Source of the DNA: JAHIQC01 sp964565645
GTDB taxonomy: Bacteria > Actinomycetota > Coriobacteriia > Anaerosomatales > JAHIQC01
Direction of reading: 5' to 3'
DNA: 64,000 nucleotides
Assembly (NCBI GenBank): GCA_964565645.1
Contig: CAZMFQ010000002.1
Coordinates: forward strand, 206,341 to 270,340
The notes beneath the pieces are model-generated. The model had not been told where the DNA came from. It was given only the letters and a program-made list of their open reading frames with translations, and did not search any database. Position 1 is the stretch's first letter, and the number at the start of each line of letters is the position of its first letter. Position numbers and translations under genes: made by a program. Shown here in pieces: positions 41,303-50,159 of the stretch.

Positions 41303-43165
41303 CTACGCCGGCTCGATGTAGAACAGGACCGTTCCGTACTCGACCGGGTCGGCGTTCTTGACGCAGATCTCGCGGACGACGCCAGGCTCCTCGGCGGTGA
41401 TCTCGTTCATGAGCTTCATGGCCTCGAGGATGCAGAGCACCTGGCCCTCCTCGACGCTGGCCCCGACCTCGACGTACGGATCGGCGGTCGGCGACGGGGA
41501 GCTGTAGTAGGTGCCCACCATCGGCGCGACCACGGCCTTCCAGCTCGCGGGCCTACTGCCCTCGGCCGGGGCCTCGACCGCCGATGACGGAACCACGGAC
41601 GCCTGCGAGGCCTCCGTGGGCGAAGCGACGACCGCGGCGGCGGCGACCTGCGCGACCGCGCCCTTGCGGACGGTGACGGTCGAACCGGCTTCCTCGACGA
41701 TCACCTCGTTGATGTCCGACATCTCGACTACCTTGATGAGCTCCCGGATCTGGTTGACATCCACGGGTGCGTCTCCCTCCATCACTGTGTTGACCTCTTC
41801 GCCCATCATGAAGACGGCCCCTTCGGCCCCCTCCTGGTGCAGCGTGAGATAGTTGCGTGCCTCGTTCGGGAAGAGCGCGTACATGAGCACGTCCTCTTCC
41901 TCATGTGCCAATTCGCCGATCTCGGCCTCGGCCTCAGCGAATGTCGTTGTCACAAGCGAGCCCGGACGCACATCGGGTCCGAGCGGCTCCTCCTTGCCGA
42001 GGACCTTTGCCACGACGTCCTTGTCCATGGGGCCCGGCGCCTTGCCGTAGAGCCCGCGGATGTAGTCCCGCATCTCCTGCGGGATGACCGCCCACCGCTT
42101 GCCGGTGAGCACATTGATGACGGCCTGCGTGCCGACGATCTGGGAGAGCGGGGTGACAAGCGGCGGATACCCGACCTCGGCGCGAACGCGCGGGATCTCC
42201 GCGAGCACGTCAGGCAGCCGGTCGCCGGCCTTCTGCAACTCGAGCTGGCTGACGAGGTTGCTCATCATCCCGCCCGGCACCTGATGGCTGAAGACCTCCA
42301 TCGACAGCAGCGTCGTGATGCCGCGCTTGAGGCCCTTGCGAGAACGAACGGCCTCCCAGTACTCGGCGATCTCGAAGAGCAGGTCGAGATCGATACCGGT
42401 GTCGTACTCGGACTCCTTGAGCGCGGCGACGATCATCTCGACAGCGGGCTGGCTGTTGCCGAACGCGAGGGCCACCACCGCGGTATCCACGATGTCCGCG
42501 CCCGCCTCGACACCCTTGAGGTAGTTCATCGGGGCCATGCCGCCGATGTAGTGGCAGTGCACATGGACGGGCAGTCCGATCTGCTCCTTGAGCGCGCGCA
42601 CCATCTTCTCGGTGCGGAACGGCGTGAGCATGCCGGCCATGTCCTTGATGCAGATCGTATCAGCGCCCATGTCCTTGAGCTGCTGCGCGTACTCGAGGTA
42701 GCTGTCGAGCGTGTGGACGGGAGACACCGTGTAACTGATGGCGCCCTCGAAATGGCCCCCGCACTCCTTGACCGCCGCGCCTGCAACCTCGACGTTCCTG
42801 ATGTCGTTGAGCGCATCGAACACCCGGAACACATCGATACCGTTGCGCTTGGATGCGTGGACGAACCGCGTCACGATCTCGTCACTGTAGTGCCGGTATC
42901 CAACAAGGTTCTGGCCGCGCAACAGCATCTGCAGCGGTGTGTTGGGACAGTGCTTCTTGATGACGCGCAGACGCTCCCAGGGGTTCTCGTCGAGGAAGCG
43001 GAGTGCGGCGTCGAACGTCGCCCCGCCCCAGACCTCCAAAGACCAGTACCCGACGCTGTCCATCTTGGGAAGGATGGGCAGCATGTCGGCCATCTGCATG
43101 CGCGTGGCCCAGAGCGACTGGTGCGCGTCGCGCAGTGTGGTGTCCGTTATGTGAACTGGTCGCAT
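41303..43165 (-). CDS. Fused carboxyltransferase (PycB/OadA-type) and AccB-type biotin carboxyl carrier
   Basis: Residues 1 to about 460 are a pyruvate-binding carboxyltransferase of the PycB/OadA/5S type: DTTLRDAHQS at the N-terminus, CIKDMAG with the active-site Lys, and HVHCHY as metal ligands. From about residue 467 the protein is a complete AccB: the N-terminal element DVNQIRELIKVVEMSD, an Ala/Pro linker, then APMVGTYYSSPSPTADP and EAMKLMNE with biotinyl Lys584. OadA proteins usually carry a different, shorter biotinyl domain. With accC it should form a two-subunit pyruvate carboxylase; a decarboxylase would need membrane partners not seen here. Confidence 0.9.
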   Translation of the reverse strand: MRPVHITDTTLRDAHQSLWATRMQMADMLPILPKMDSVGYWSLEVWGGATFDAALRFLDENPWERLRVIKKHCPNTPLQMLLRGQNLVGYRHYSDEIVTRFVHASKRNGIDVFRVFDALNDIRNVEVAGAAVKECGGHFEGAISYTVSPVHTLDSYLEYAQQLKDMGADTICIKDMAGMLTPFRTEKMVRALKEQIGLPVHVHCHYIGGMAPMNYLKGVEAGADIVDTAVVALAFGNSQPAVEMIVAALKESEYDTGIDLDLLFEIAEYWEAVRSRKGLKRGITTLLSMEVFSHQVPGGMMSNLVSQLELQKAGDRLPDVLAEIPRVRAEVGYPPLVTPLSQIVGTQAVINVLTGKRWAVIPQEMRDYIRGLYGKAPGPMDKDVVAKVLGKEEPLGPDVRPGSLVTTTFAEAEAEIGELAHEEEDVLMYALFPNEARNYLTLHQEGAEGAVFMMGEEVNTVMEGDAPVDVNQIRELIKVVEMSDINEVIVEEAGSTVTVRKGAVAQVAAAAVVASPTEASQASVVPSSAVEAPAEGSRPASWKAVVAPMVGTYYSSPSPTADPYVEVGASVEEGQVLCILEAMKLMNEITAEEPGVVREICVKNADPVEYGTVLFYIEPA

Positions 43166-43300
43166 GCCGTGCTCCTCCCGTGTCGGGGGTGTGCGATAGC
43201 GGCGCGGCCGTACCCGCGTACCGTTTCGGTCAGGTAAGTATATACGACGAAGGCCGAGCGCAAGAGCCCCGGCCGACGGCGTATCCGTGCGTGGTTGAGG

Positions 43301-43867
43301 TTAGACGCGCGTGATGTAGCGCCCGTCGCGCGTATCGATCTTGAGCGTGTCACCGGTCTCGACGAACATCGGGACCTGCACCACGGCGCCGGTCTCGAGC
43401 GTCGCCGGCTTGGTCCCACCTTGTACGGTGTCACCCTTGAAGCCAGGGTCCGTCTCCGTGACCTCGAGCTCCACGAACATCGGCGGCTCGACACCCATGT
43501 ACTCGCCGTCCGCCGTCAGCACCTCGACCTCGTCGTTCTCGCGAAGCCACTTGGCCTGCTCGCCGATGAACTCCGCGTCCATCTCCACCTGTTCGTAGGA
43601 GCTGTTGTCCATGAAGTAATATGTCGAGCCGTCGTTGTACAGGTACTGCATCTTCTTGGTCTCGACGCGGACATCGTCGAACTTCTCGCCTGCGCGAAAG
43701 GTGTAGTCGACAACGCGTCCGGACTCGAGCTCCTTGAGCTTCGTGCGGACGAATGCCCCGCCCTTGCCGGGCTTCACATGCTGGAACTCGACGATGACCC
43801 AGCGCTTGCCCTCATACGCGATGCACATACCGTTCTTGAAGTTCGCGGTGGAGATTGCCATACGCAT
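43301..43867 (-). CDS. efp: Translation elongation factor P
   Basis: EF-P relieves ribosome stalling at polyproline. The 188 residues show the KOW-like N-terminal domain with the tip KPGKGGA (the modifiable Lys position of the family), and two OB domains ending GDTLKIDTRDGRYITRV. ATG 43867 is four bases after AAAGG; the second ATG at 43861 is ten bases after it and gives the more usual N-terminus MAISTANFKNG. The polyproline-rich protein at 59558-60880 is a plausible client. Confidence 0.96.
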   Translation of the reverse strand: MRMAISTANFKNGMCIAYEGKRWVIVEFQHVKPGKGGAFVRTKLKELESGRVVDYTFRAGEKFDDVRVETKKMQYLYNDGSTYYFMDNSSYEQVEMDAEFIGEQAKWLRENDEVEVLTADGEYMGVEPPMFVELEVTETDPGFKGDTVQGGTKPATLETGAVVQVPMFVETGDTLKIDTRDGRYITRV

Positions 43868-43880
43868 GAACCCTTTCGTG

Positions 43881-44969
43881 TCAGATCTCGATCAGGTGCT
43901 TCGGGGAGTTCGACAGCGTACGACCGCCGCCTTCCTCCACGAGCACCAGGTCCTCGATTCTAACACCGCCGAAGCCCGGAACATACACACCCGGTTCGAT
44001 GGTGATGACCGCGCCGGCGGGAACGGACTCTCGCGCGCGTGTGGACACGGATGGCAGCTCGTGGACCTCCAGCCCGACTCCGTGGCCGAGGCCGTGCCCG
44101 AAGTACTCGCCGAGACCGCGCGCCTTGAGGATGTCCCGGGCGACCGCGTCTATCTGAGAGCCCGGCAGTCCCGATCGCACCGCTGCCACCGCGGCCTCCT
44201 GTGCCTCGAGTACGGCATTGTATATCTCGATCTGCCGAGGAGTGGCGACTCCGAGAACCACCGTGCGTGTCATGTCAGAGCAGTAACCCTGGATCCGGGC
44301 ACCGAAGTCCATGGTGAGGAAGTCGCCTATCTCGACCGGACGGGATGTCACCCGCGCATGCGGCCGGGATGAGTTCGGGCCGCCGGCCACGATGGGCTCG
44401 AAAGCGACACCGTCCGACCCGTGGGAACGCATGTAGACCTCGAGTTCGAGTGCGATCTGCGACTCGGTGACTCCCGGCACGATGCGCCCGAGGATGTGCT
44501 CGAACGCCCGGTCCGTGAGTGCCGCGGCAGCCGCGATTCGCTCGATCTCGGCGGCCTCCTTCACCCTGCGGATCTCCTCGACCATCTGGTCGAGCACCTG
44601 TACGCGCCCTCCGAACTTCTCGGAGACGAACTTGAAGCGTCCATACGGGACCGATGCCTCGATGGCCAGCTGCTCCAGTCCGACTCGGTCGAGTTCCTCG
44701 GCGAGCGTTGCGTAGATGGAGTCCTCGGGTACGTGGATGATCCAGGGCGTGCCGGATGCCGCATGCTCACACGCCTCGGCATAGCGGGAATCGGTATAGA
44801 GACGCGCACCTTGTTCAGTCAGGACAAGAGCAACGTTCGCATCGTCGTCGAAGACGCCCTCGAAGCCGGTGAGATACCGCACGTTGGGCACGGTCGAGAT
44901 GAGCATGGCGGGTACGCCCGCATCGCTCATCCGCCTGCGCAGCGCCGCGATACGATGGTCCGCGATCAT
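43881..44969 (-). CDS. Xaa-Pro aminopeptidase family (M24) protein
   Basis: The 362-residue protein is a pita-bread M24 peptidase with an N-terminal creatinase-like domain. Metal ligands are visible as Asp in MDFGARIQGY and SDMTRT, His in GHGLGHGVGLEVHE, and Glu in TIEPGVYVPG and VRIED. It probably removes proline-containing N-terminal residues from peptides. It overlaps aroQ by four bases and is followed 13 bases later by efp, the common neighbour of this peptidase in Gram-positives. Confidence 0.94.
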   Translation of the reverse strand: MIADHRIAALRRRMSDAGVPAMLISTVPNVRYLTGFEGVFDDDANVALVLTEQGARLYTDSRYAEACEHAASGTPWIIHVPEDSIYATLAEELDRVGLEQLAIEASVPYGRFKFVSEKFGGRVQVLDQMVEEIRRVKEAAEIERIAAAAALTDRAFEHILGRIVPGVTESQIALELEVYMRSHGSDGVAFEPIVAGGPNSSRPHARVTSRPVEIGDFLTMDFGARIQGYCSDMTRTVVLGVATPRQIEIYNAVLEAQEAAVAAVRSGLPGSQIDAVARDILKARGLGEYFGHGLGHGVGLEVHELPSVSTRARESVPAGAVITIEPGVYVPGFGGVRIEDLVLVEEGGGRTLSNSPKHLIEI

Positions 44970-45409
44970 CGCGACCTCTCCACCATGTCGACGGCCGCCT
45001 TCACGCCGAGGACATAGGACTCGGGGCCGAAGCCCGCGATCTGACCCACACAGACCGGCGCGATGACGCTCTCACGCCGGAACGCCTCGCGAGCGCTGAT
45101 GTTGCTCAGATGCACCTCGATCACGGGCAGATCGATCGCGCCGACCGCATCGCGGATGGCGTACGAGTAGTGCGTGAAGGCCCCGGGGTTGATCACGACA
45201 GCGTCGTAGCGTCCGGCGGCCTGCTGCAGCGAATCGATCAGGGCGCCCTCGTGATTCGACTGGAAGAATCCTACCTCAGCGCCACGATCGGCGACGGCGG
45301 ACGTCACCATGGCTTCGATGTCGCTCAGCGTCGCCGAGCCGTAGACATCCGGCTCGCGCGTCCCGAGCAGATTGAGATTGGGCCCGCTCAACACCAGGAT
45401 CCTGATCAT
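44966..45409 (-). CDS. aroQ: Type II 3-dehydroquinate dehydratase
   Basis: AroQ converts 3-dehydroquinate to 3-dehydroshikimate. The 147 residues begin RILVLSGPNLNLLGTREPD and contain FFQSNHEGALID, INPGAFTHYSYAIRDA and the EVHLSNISARE region that forms the active site. ATG 45409 has GAGAGGG seven bases upstream. Longer frames reach into aroB and are not supported. Confidence 0.96.
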   Translation of the reverse strand: MIRILVLSGPNLNLLGTREPDVYGSATLSDIEAMVTSAVADRGAEVGFFQSNHEGALIDSLQQAAGRYDAVVINPGAFTHYSYAIRDAVGAIDLPVIEVHLSNISAREAFRRESVIAPVCVGQIAGFGPESYVLGVKAAVDMVERSR

Positions 45410-45413
45410 GGCT

Positions 45414-46508
45414 CTACCCTCTCGACTGCGCCCAGCTGCGCAACTCCTCGGCCAGAACGTCCTCAGCCACAGACTCGACCACATGATTCCCGGGCGCGAG
45501 CGCAAGCACGAACCTCGGAGAGCCCGAGCGAGCCTTCTTGTCGGAGGACATCGCCAAGCGTAGCGCATCGGCGTCGAACTCGCCTCGCAACTCCAGCAGT
45601 CCGAGTGAGTCGAGCAACGCACCCTGACGACGAGCGAACGCCGGATCGACGCCCTTGACGCGCTCAGCCAGCCTGGCGGCGAAACGCATGCCCTCGGCGA
45701 CCGCGATGCCGTGAGGGTAGGTGCCGTATCCCGCGACCTTCTCTATGGCATGGCCCAGAGTGTGACCCAGGTTCAGCGATTCGCGGGCGCCGGACTCGAA
45801 TTCATCCGATGCGACCACCCGTGCCTTGAACTCCACACTCGCACGGACCGCCTCTGTCACGACGCCGGGATCGCGCGTGCCGAGTGCATCGACGTTGGTT
45901 TCCATCCACGACAGAAAGTGCTCCGAATCCAGCACCGCCGACTTGGCGACCTCGGCAAGACCGCTCTTCCACTCCGTGTCGGGGAGCGTTAACAGCACGT
46001 CGGTGTCCGCGATGACGGCCCTGGGCTGCTTGAACGCTCCGGCCAGGTTCTTGCCCGCTGCAAGGTCGACGGCGGTCTTGCCACCGACCGAGGAGTCTAC
46101 CTGACCCAGCAGCGTGGTGGGCACCTGCGCGAACGCGATTCCCCTCAGAAACGTCGCGGCACAGAACCCGGCCAGGTCGCCGACCACCCCGCCTCCGACC
46201 GCGACGAGCACGTCGGTCCGATCGAGACCGGACTCGGCGAGCCACTCGATGATCTCACCGGCCTGGCTCCAGTTCTTGGTGGACTCACCGGACGGGACCG
46301 TGAACGTCGAGACCCCGAATCCGACCTCGACGAGCGACTCTATGACCGTCCCGGCGTGAAGAGGGCCCACGACATCATCGGTCACCACGGCCGCCCGGGA
46401 ACCGCCCACCAACGGCGCAAGGATCCGCCCGACGCGGGACGTGACGCCCTGGCCGATCGACACATAGTAGTCGGCTGAGCTGAGAGCGACGTGGACCTTC
46501 TGGATCAT
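45414..46508 (-). CDS. aroB: 3-dehydroquinate synthase
   Basis: AroB closes DAHP to 3-dehydroquinate with NAD and a divalent metal. The 364 residues include VAVGGGVVGDLAGFCAATFLRG, QVPTTLLGQVDSSVGGKTAVD and LNLGHTLGHAIE with the metal-binding histidines. ATG 46508 lies in an ATGA overlap with the aroK stop, after GGAGG. The longer frame to 47063 covers aroK and was rejected. Confidence 0.96.
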   Translation of the reverse strand: MIQKVHVALSSADYYVSIGQGVTSRVGRILAPLVGGSRAAVVTDDVVGPLHAGTVIESLVEVGFGVSTFTVPSGESTKNWSQAGEIIEWLAESGLDRTDVLVAVGGGVVGDLAGFCAATFLRGIAFAQVPTTLLGQVDSSVGGKTAVDLAAGKNLAGAFKQPRAVIADTDVLLTLPDTEWKSGLAEVAKSAVLDSEHFLSWMETNVDALGTRDPGVVTEAVRASVEFKARVVASDEFESGARESLNLGHTLGHAIEKVAGYGTYPHGIAVAEGMRFAARLAERVKGVDPAFARRQGALLDSLGLLELRGEFDADALRLAMSSDKKARSGSPRFVLALAPGNHVVESVAEDVLAEELRSWAQSRG

Positions 46509-47014
46509 GCGTCCTCCAAAGCGTCCTGCACGAACTGGGCGATCTGTCCGGGACCCGAGCCCTCCGTGTCCACGGAGATGTCCGCCACGGCCGAGTAGAG
46601 CGCCTCCCGCGCCGCGAGGAGGCTTGTGGCAGCAAGCGCCGCACCCGGACCCGCCAGCAACGGGCGGCTCGAAGTGTCGGAGATGCGGGCTATGGACTCC
46701 CCCGCACTCACTTTCAGGTAGACCACGGCACCAAGCGAACCCAGCAGCGCCCGGTTCTCGTCCCGAACGACCACGCCCCCGCCACACGCGACCACGGAGG
46801 GCGGCGCGTCGATGAGTGCTCGCAGGGCCTCGGTCTCCAGCATGCGGAACCTGTCCTCGCCGAGGTCCTCGAAGATCATGGATACCGGCATGCCCGCCGC
46901 CTGCTCGACCGCGTCGTCGAGGTCCACGAAGGGCCGATCGAGGCTCTCGGCGAGCAGTCGTCCCACCGTTGACTTGCCGGCCCCCATGAAGCCTATGAGC
47001 AGGACATGGCTCAC
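46505..47014 (-). CDS. aroK: Shikimate kinase
   Basis: AroK phosphorylates shikimate. The 169 residues have the P-loop GFMGAGKST (8-16), the substrate motif FVDLDDAVEQ and CGGGVVVRDENR. The start is GTG 47014 in a GTGA overlap with the aroC stop. A short hydrophobic, Ala-rich C-terminal half is normal for the family. Confidence 0.95.
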   Translation of the reverse strand: MSHVLLIGFMGAGKSTVGRLLAESLDRPFVDLDDAVEQAAGMPVSMIFEDLGEDRFRMLETEALRALIDAPPSVVACGGGVVVRDENRALLGSLGAVVYLKVSAGESIARISDTSSRPLLAGPGAALAATSLLAAREALYSAVADISVDTEGSGPGQIAQFVQDALEDA

Positions 47015-48165
47015 ATGTCACCGATCCGCGACCGATAGGCCGTGAGTGCGGACACCATGTCACTCACACAGTCGCCACCGAACTTGCGCATGTACGCGTC
47101 GGCCAGAACGAGTGCGACCTCGGCTTCCGCGACCACGCCCGCTGCCGGGACCGCGCAGACATCAGAGCGCTCCCGCGACGCATCGACAGCCTCATGGGTA
47201 TCGATGTCGACACTGGCCAAGGGACTCATGAGCGTCGGAATGGGCTTCATGGCGGCACGGACGATCACGGCCTCGCCGTTCGTCATGCCGCCTTCGATCC
47301 CGCCGGCGTGGTTCGACTCCCGGTGATAGCCGCGGTCCTCGGAGTACAGGATCGGATCGTGCACCGAGGAACCCGGGAGCGCCGCGGCCGCGAAGCCGAG
47401 ACCGAGTTCGACGCCCTTGATGGCCGGGATCGAGACCACTGCCCCAGCGATGCGCGCGTCGAGCCTGTCAGAGCCGGCCGCATACCCGCCGATGCCAGGC
47501 ACGAGACCCTCGGCGATGACCACGAAGGTACCCCCGAGGCTCTCGCCCGCCGCGACAGCGGCGTCGATCGCATCCCGCATCGCCTGCGCGACGGCGGTAT
47601 CGGGGCACCTGACGTCGCTGCTCTCCACAGCGGAGAAGTCCACCACTTCAGGACTGAGGTCGGCGGCGATCGCCGCCGGGCCGATCGAGTCGACGTAGGA
47701 GCGTACCGTCACTCCGAGATGTGCCAGCAGGGCCTTCGCAAGGGCGCCCGCGGCGACTCTTGCGGCCGTCTCCCGTGCGCTGGCCCGCTCGAGGATGTCA
47801 CGCGCATCGTTCGAGTCGATCTTCATGATCCCGGCGAGGTCGGCGTGACCCGGTCGGGGCTGGGTGACGCGGGCTGCATCCGTCTTGACCCCTGCGGGCG
47901 ACATGACGTCAGTCCAGTTGTCCCAGTCCCGATTGGCGACAGTGACAGACACAGGTGTGCCGATGGTCTGGCCGAACCGCACGCCGGACGTGATGAGGGC
48001 CTTGTCGGCCTCGATCCGCATGCGACCGCCTCGACCGTACCCGACCTGTCGCCGTCCAAGGTCGAGATCGATCCGATCCGAGGTGATGGCTATCCCCGCC
48101 GGGACGTCCGAGACGATGGTGGTAAGGGCACGCCCGTGGGACTCGCCCGCAGTGACATAGCGCAT
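47011..48165 (-). CDS. aroC: Chorismate synthase
   Basis: AroC makes chorismate from EPSP using reduced FMN. The 384 residues show RYVTAGESHG at the N-terminus, then GYGRGGRM, ASARETAARV and the C-terminal region with GIEGGMTNGE. It is first in the aro cluster aroC-aroK-aroB-aroQ. An extended -10 (TGGTAGAAT) lies about 30 bases upstream and the ribosome binding site is GGAGG five bases before the ATG. aroA, aroD/E and aroF/G are absent from the window. Confidence 0.97.
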   Translation of the reverse strand: MRYVTAGESHGRALTTIVSDVPAGIAITSDRIDLDLGRRQVGYGRGGRMRIEADKALITSGVRFGQTIGTPVSVTVANRDWDNWTDVMSPAGVKTDAARVTQPRPGHADLAGIMKIDSNDARDILERASARETAARVAAGALAKALLAHLGVTVRSYVDSIGPAAIAADLSPEVVDFSAVESSDVRCPDTAVAQAMRDAIDAAVAAGESLGGTFVVIAEGLVPGIGGYAAGSDRLDARIAGAVVSIPAIKGVELGLGFAAAALPGSSVHDPILYSEDRGYHRESNHAGGIEGGMTNGEAVIVRAAMKPIPTLMSPLASVDIDTHEAVDASRERSDVCAVPAAGVVAEAEVALVLADAYMRKFGGDCVSDMVSALTAYRSRIGDM

Positions 48166-48195
48166 GGAGACCTCCGCGACCGTTTCAGTGCGCAG

Positions 48196-48204
48196 ATTCT
48201 ACCA
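48196..48204 (-). promoter_or_regulatory. Extended -10 promoter of the aro operon
   Basis: TGGTAGAAT on the minus strand combines an extended TG with a TAGAAT -10. A -35 of consensus type is not evident. The predicted leader of about 25 bases contains the aroC ribosome binding site. It lies directly after the pilus operon terminator. Confidence 0.5.
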
Positions 48205-48224
48205 TTCCGGGCCACCGAAAGGCT

Positions 48225-48250
48225 GCGACCGGGGTGTTGACCCCGGTCGC
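48225..48250 (-). terminator. Terminator of the pilus minor-pilin operon
   Basis: GCGACCGGGGT and ACCCCGGTCGC form a perfect 11-bp stem with a four-base loop, 11 bases after the last pilus gene. The tail CAGCCTTTCGG is only partly U-rich. Confidence 0.65.
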
Positions 48251-48261
48251 GGATACGTTTC

Positions 48262-49515
48262 CTACTGCTCCACCCAGGACGATACCTTGAGGGATCCGTC
48301 CTTGATCTGCGGGTACATGGGTGGCGGATGTATGTCGAGCCGAGGATCGTAGATGTACTCACGCGAGCGATACCCCGCAAGGACGGTGGTGCCGCTCACG
48401 GTGACGAAACCGCCAGGCGTGTAGTAGGCGTTCGAGCCGACCAAGCGGGCACTGTTCTTGATGTAGCCGCTCTTCATCTCGGCGCACACACTGCCGGTCT
48501 GCGAGAGCATCGCCGCATAGATCACGGTGTTGGTCGGGATGTTCGGATACCACGACATGACGTTGATATCGTACTTGGCGATGAGCCCGCAGGTCGCGAA
48601 GGAGTCGGTGTCTGTCGGCACCAGATTGTCGTGGATACGGATCTTCTGGCTGCTCGCGATGGTGACCTTCGCGGAGTAGGTTCCGCTGACCCACACGTAG
48701 TCATCGAAGTAGAAGACGCCGCTGGACGGTATGTTCACGGTCCCGACATAGTAGGTCGTCAACAGGCCCGTGGTGTCTCCGCCGGTCACGTACTCGATGC
48801 GTGCGCGGTCACCCTGGAGCGTGACCATATATCCCCTGCGCCCGCTCGGCGAGTAGTAGGTGCCGTCGTTTCCGGCCGCGGTTCTGATGGCCGAAAGGTC
48901 GGTCGTCACCTGCGCGAAGTCCACGACAGGCACAGGCGAGGTATACCCCTGTTCGAAGGTGCCCGAGCCGCTGACGTAACGTACTGCCTCCACCTTGCCG
49001 GTGACGCGACCGTCGTTGTTCACGTAGTTGTTGCTGCGGACCTTGCCGTAGATCGTGGCCGCGGAACCGATATTGATGTAGTCGTTTGCCAGGAACATGT
49101 AGTCCGCGTACGTGGGGAACCTGACGGTGGCGACGATCGTGCGCGTCTCCCCCGTCGAGGCGATCGTCCCCACCGACCGGATATACAGAGGATCGTCACC
49201 CTGAGGCGGTGTGGTAGTCACGTTCCAGTTGCCATCTGCAAGGCTCGTAGGCCCAAGCGTCGGATTGGAGGTGAAGTACGTAGGATCGCGCTTCAGTTCG
49301 TAGAGGTACGCGTTGAGGCCCGCGTCGGCCATGTGCATCGCCTTGGAGCGGTTCGCGTAGCGGATGGACTGAAGCTGATGGTTCAGAACCACGCCGAGGA
49401 TCAGCGTCGCAAGCAAGAAGAGTATGGCAGCGACCCCGACGACGAGCATGAGCGCCATGCCTTCATCGCCGCGAAGCATGTCCCGTATCCGGTCGAGTCT
49501 CGTCCTCATCCTCAT
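48262..49515 (-). CDS. PilX-like pilus-associated protein
   Basis: The 417-residue protein has a short basic leader, GDEG followed by a hydrophobic helix (about 20-45), and a long Tyr/Thr/Ser-rich extracellular part with many short repeats of VxxxGxx type that suggest a beta-helix. It resembles PilX-type prepilins: cleavage after Gly is plausible, but Glu at position 5 of the mature protein is missing. ATG 49515 has AAGGA just upstream. It is the last gene of the pilus locus, 14 bases from the PilW-like gene. Confidence 0.75.
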   Translation of the reverse strand: MRMRTRLDRIRDMLRGDEGMALMLVVGVAAILFLLATLILGVVLNHQLQSIRYANRSKAMHMADAGLNAYLYELKRDPTYFTSNPTLGPTSLADGNWNVTTTPPQGDDPLYIRSVGTIASTGETRTIVATVRFPTYADYMFLANDYINIGSAATIYGKVRSNNYVNNDGRVTGKVEAVRYVSGSGTFEQGYTSPVPVVDFAQVTTDLSAIRTAAGNDGTYYSPSGRRGYMVTLQGDRARIEYVTGGDTTGLLTTYYVGTVNIPSSGVFYFDDYVWVSGTYSAKVTIASSQKIRIHDNLVPTDTDSFATCGLIAKYDINVMSWYPNIPTNTVIYAAMLSQTGSVCAEMKSGYIKNSARLVGSNAYYTPGGFVTVSGTTVLAGYRSREYIYDPRLDIHPPPMYPQIKDGSLKVSSWVEQ

Positions 49516-49529
49516 CGCTTCCTTGAGCC

Positions 49530-50159
49530 TCAGTCGATCGTGTTGTGGACCGAACGCACCTTGACCCACGTCTTCTGGTTGACGTATGCGGTCTTCGTCC
49601 CGAAAGTGGCGGCGTTGTTGACCTCGATCTGGACTGCTGAGATGTCCGCGACAGCCCCGGACGATATGAGTACCGGTGGCTGGGACTGCTTGTAGTAGGC
49701 GAATATCTTGCCGGTCCAGTCCGACTTGATCTGGGAGATCATGCGACGAGGCGCCGAGTTGGCGCTCCACGTGTAGGGCGCCACCATATTGGTTGCGGTG
49801 GCCTGCGTCCTGTACAGGGCACCTGAACTGACATAGTAGGTCACCCGCTCGGGGATCCCGTTGTGATCGAGGTCGGTGTAGAAGATGATCTGCCGGTCCT
49901 GGGCGGTCGCAACCACGCCGTTGCCCTCGATGGGCTCCTCGGCCTGGCGAAGCTCGCGGGTGATCGTGTCCAGGAACAACCGGGACTCGTCGGCCGCCAC
50001 GGCGCGGGCCTCGACGGTGTCGCTCAGCCCGGAGACCGTATTGAGCACGAAGTACGTGGCGGAGATGATCACGCTCACGAGAAGAGAGACGACTAGCATC
50101 TCCGAGAGGGTGAACCCGGAGTCGTCGCGCGCGCTATGGAGTATGCGATAGAGGTTCAT
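49530..50159 (-). CDS. PilW-like type IV prepilin
   Basis: The 209-residue protein carries the prepilin motif DSG/FTLSEMLVV with a 15-residue leader, cleavage after Gly, and Glu at mature position 5. The rest is a globular head. Minor pilins of this sort prime pilus assembly. The start ATG shares a base with the stop of the PilV-like gene (TGATG). Confidence 0.85.
   Translation of the reverse strand: MNLYRILHSARDDSGFTLSEMLVVSLLVSVIISATYFVLNTVSGLSDTVEARAVAADESRLFLDTITRELRQAEEPIEGNGVVATAQDRQIIFYTDLDHNGIPERVTYYVSSGALYRTQATATNMVAPYTWSANSAPRRMISQIKSDWTGKIFAYYKQSQPPVLISSGAVADISAVQIEVNNAATFGTKTAYVNQKTWVKVRSVHNTID

Noticed and set aside
43239..43265. Promoter for the carboxyltransferase-accC genes (TTGCGC and TATACT)
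   Set aside because: The spacing between the two hexamers is only 15 bases; a promoter in the efp downstream gap remains possible but is not supported well enough to list.
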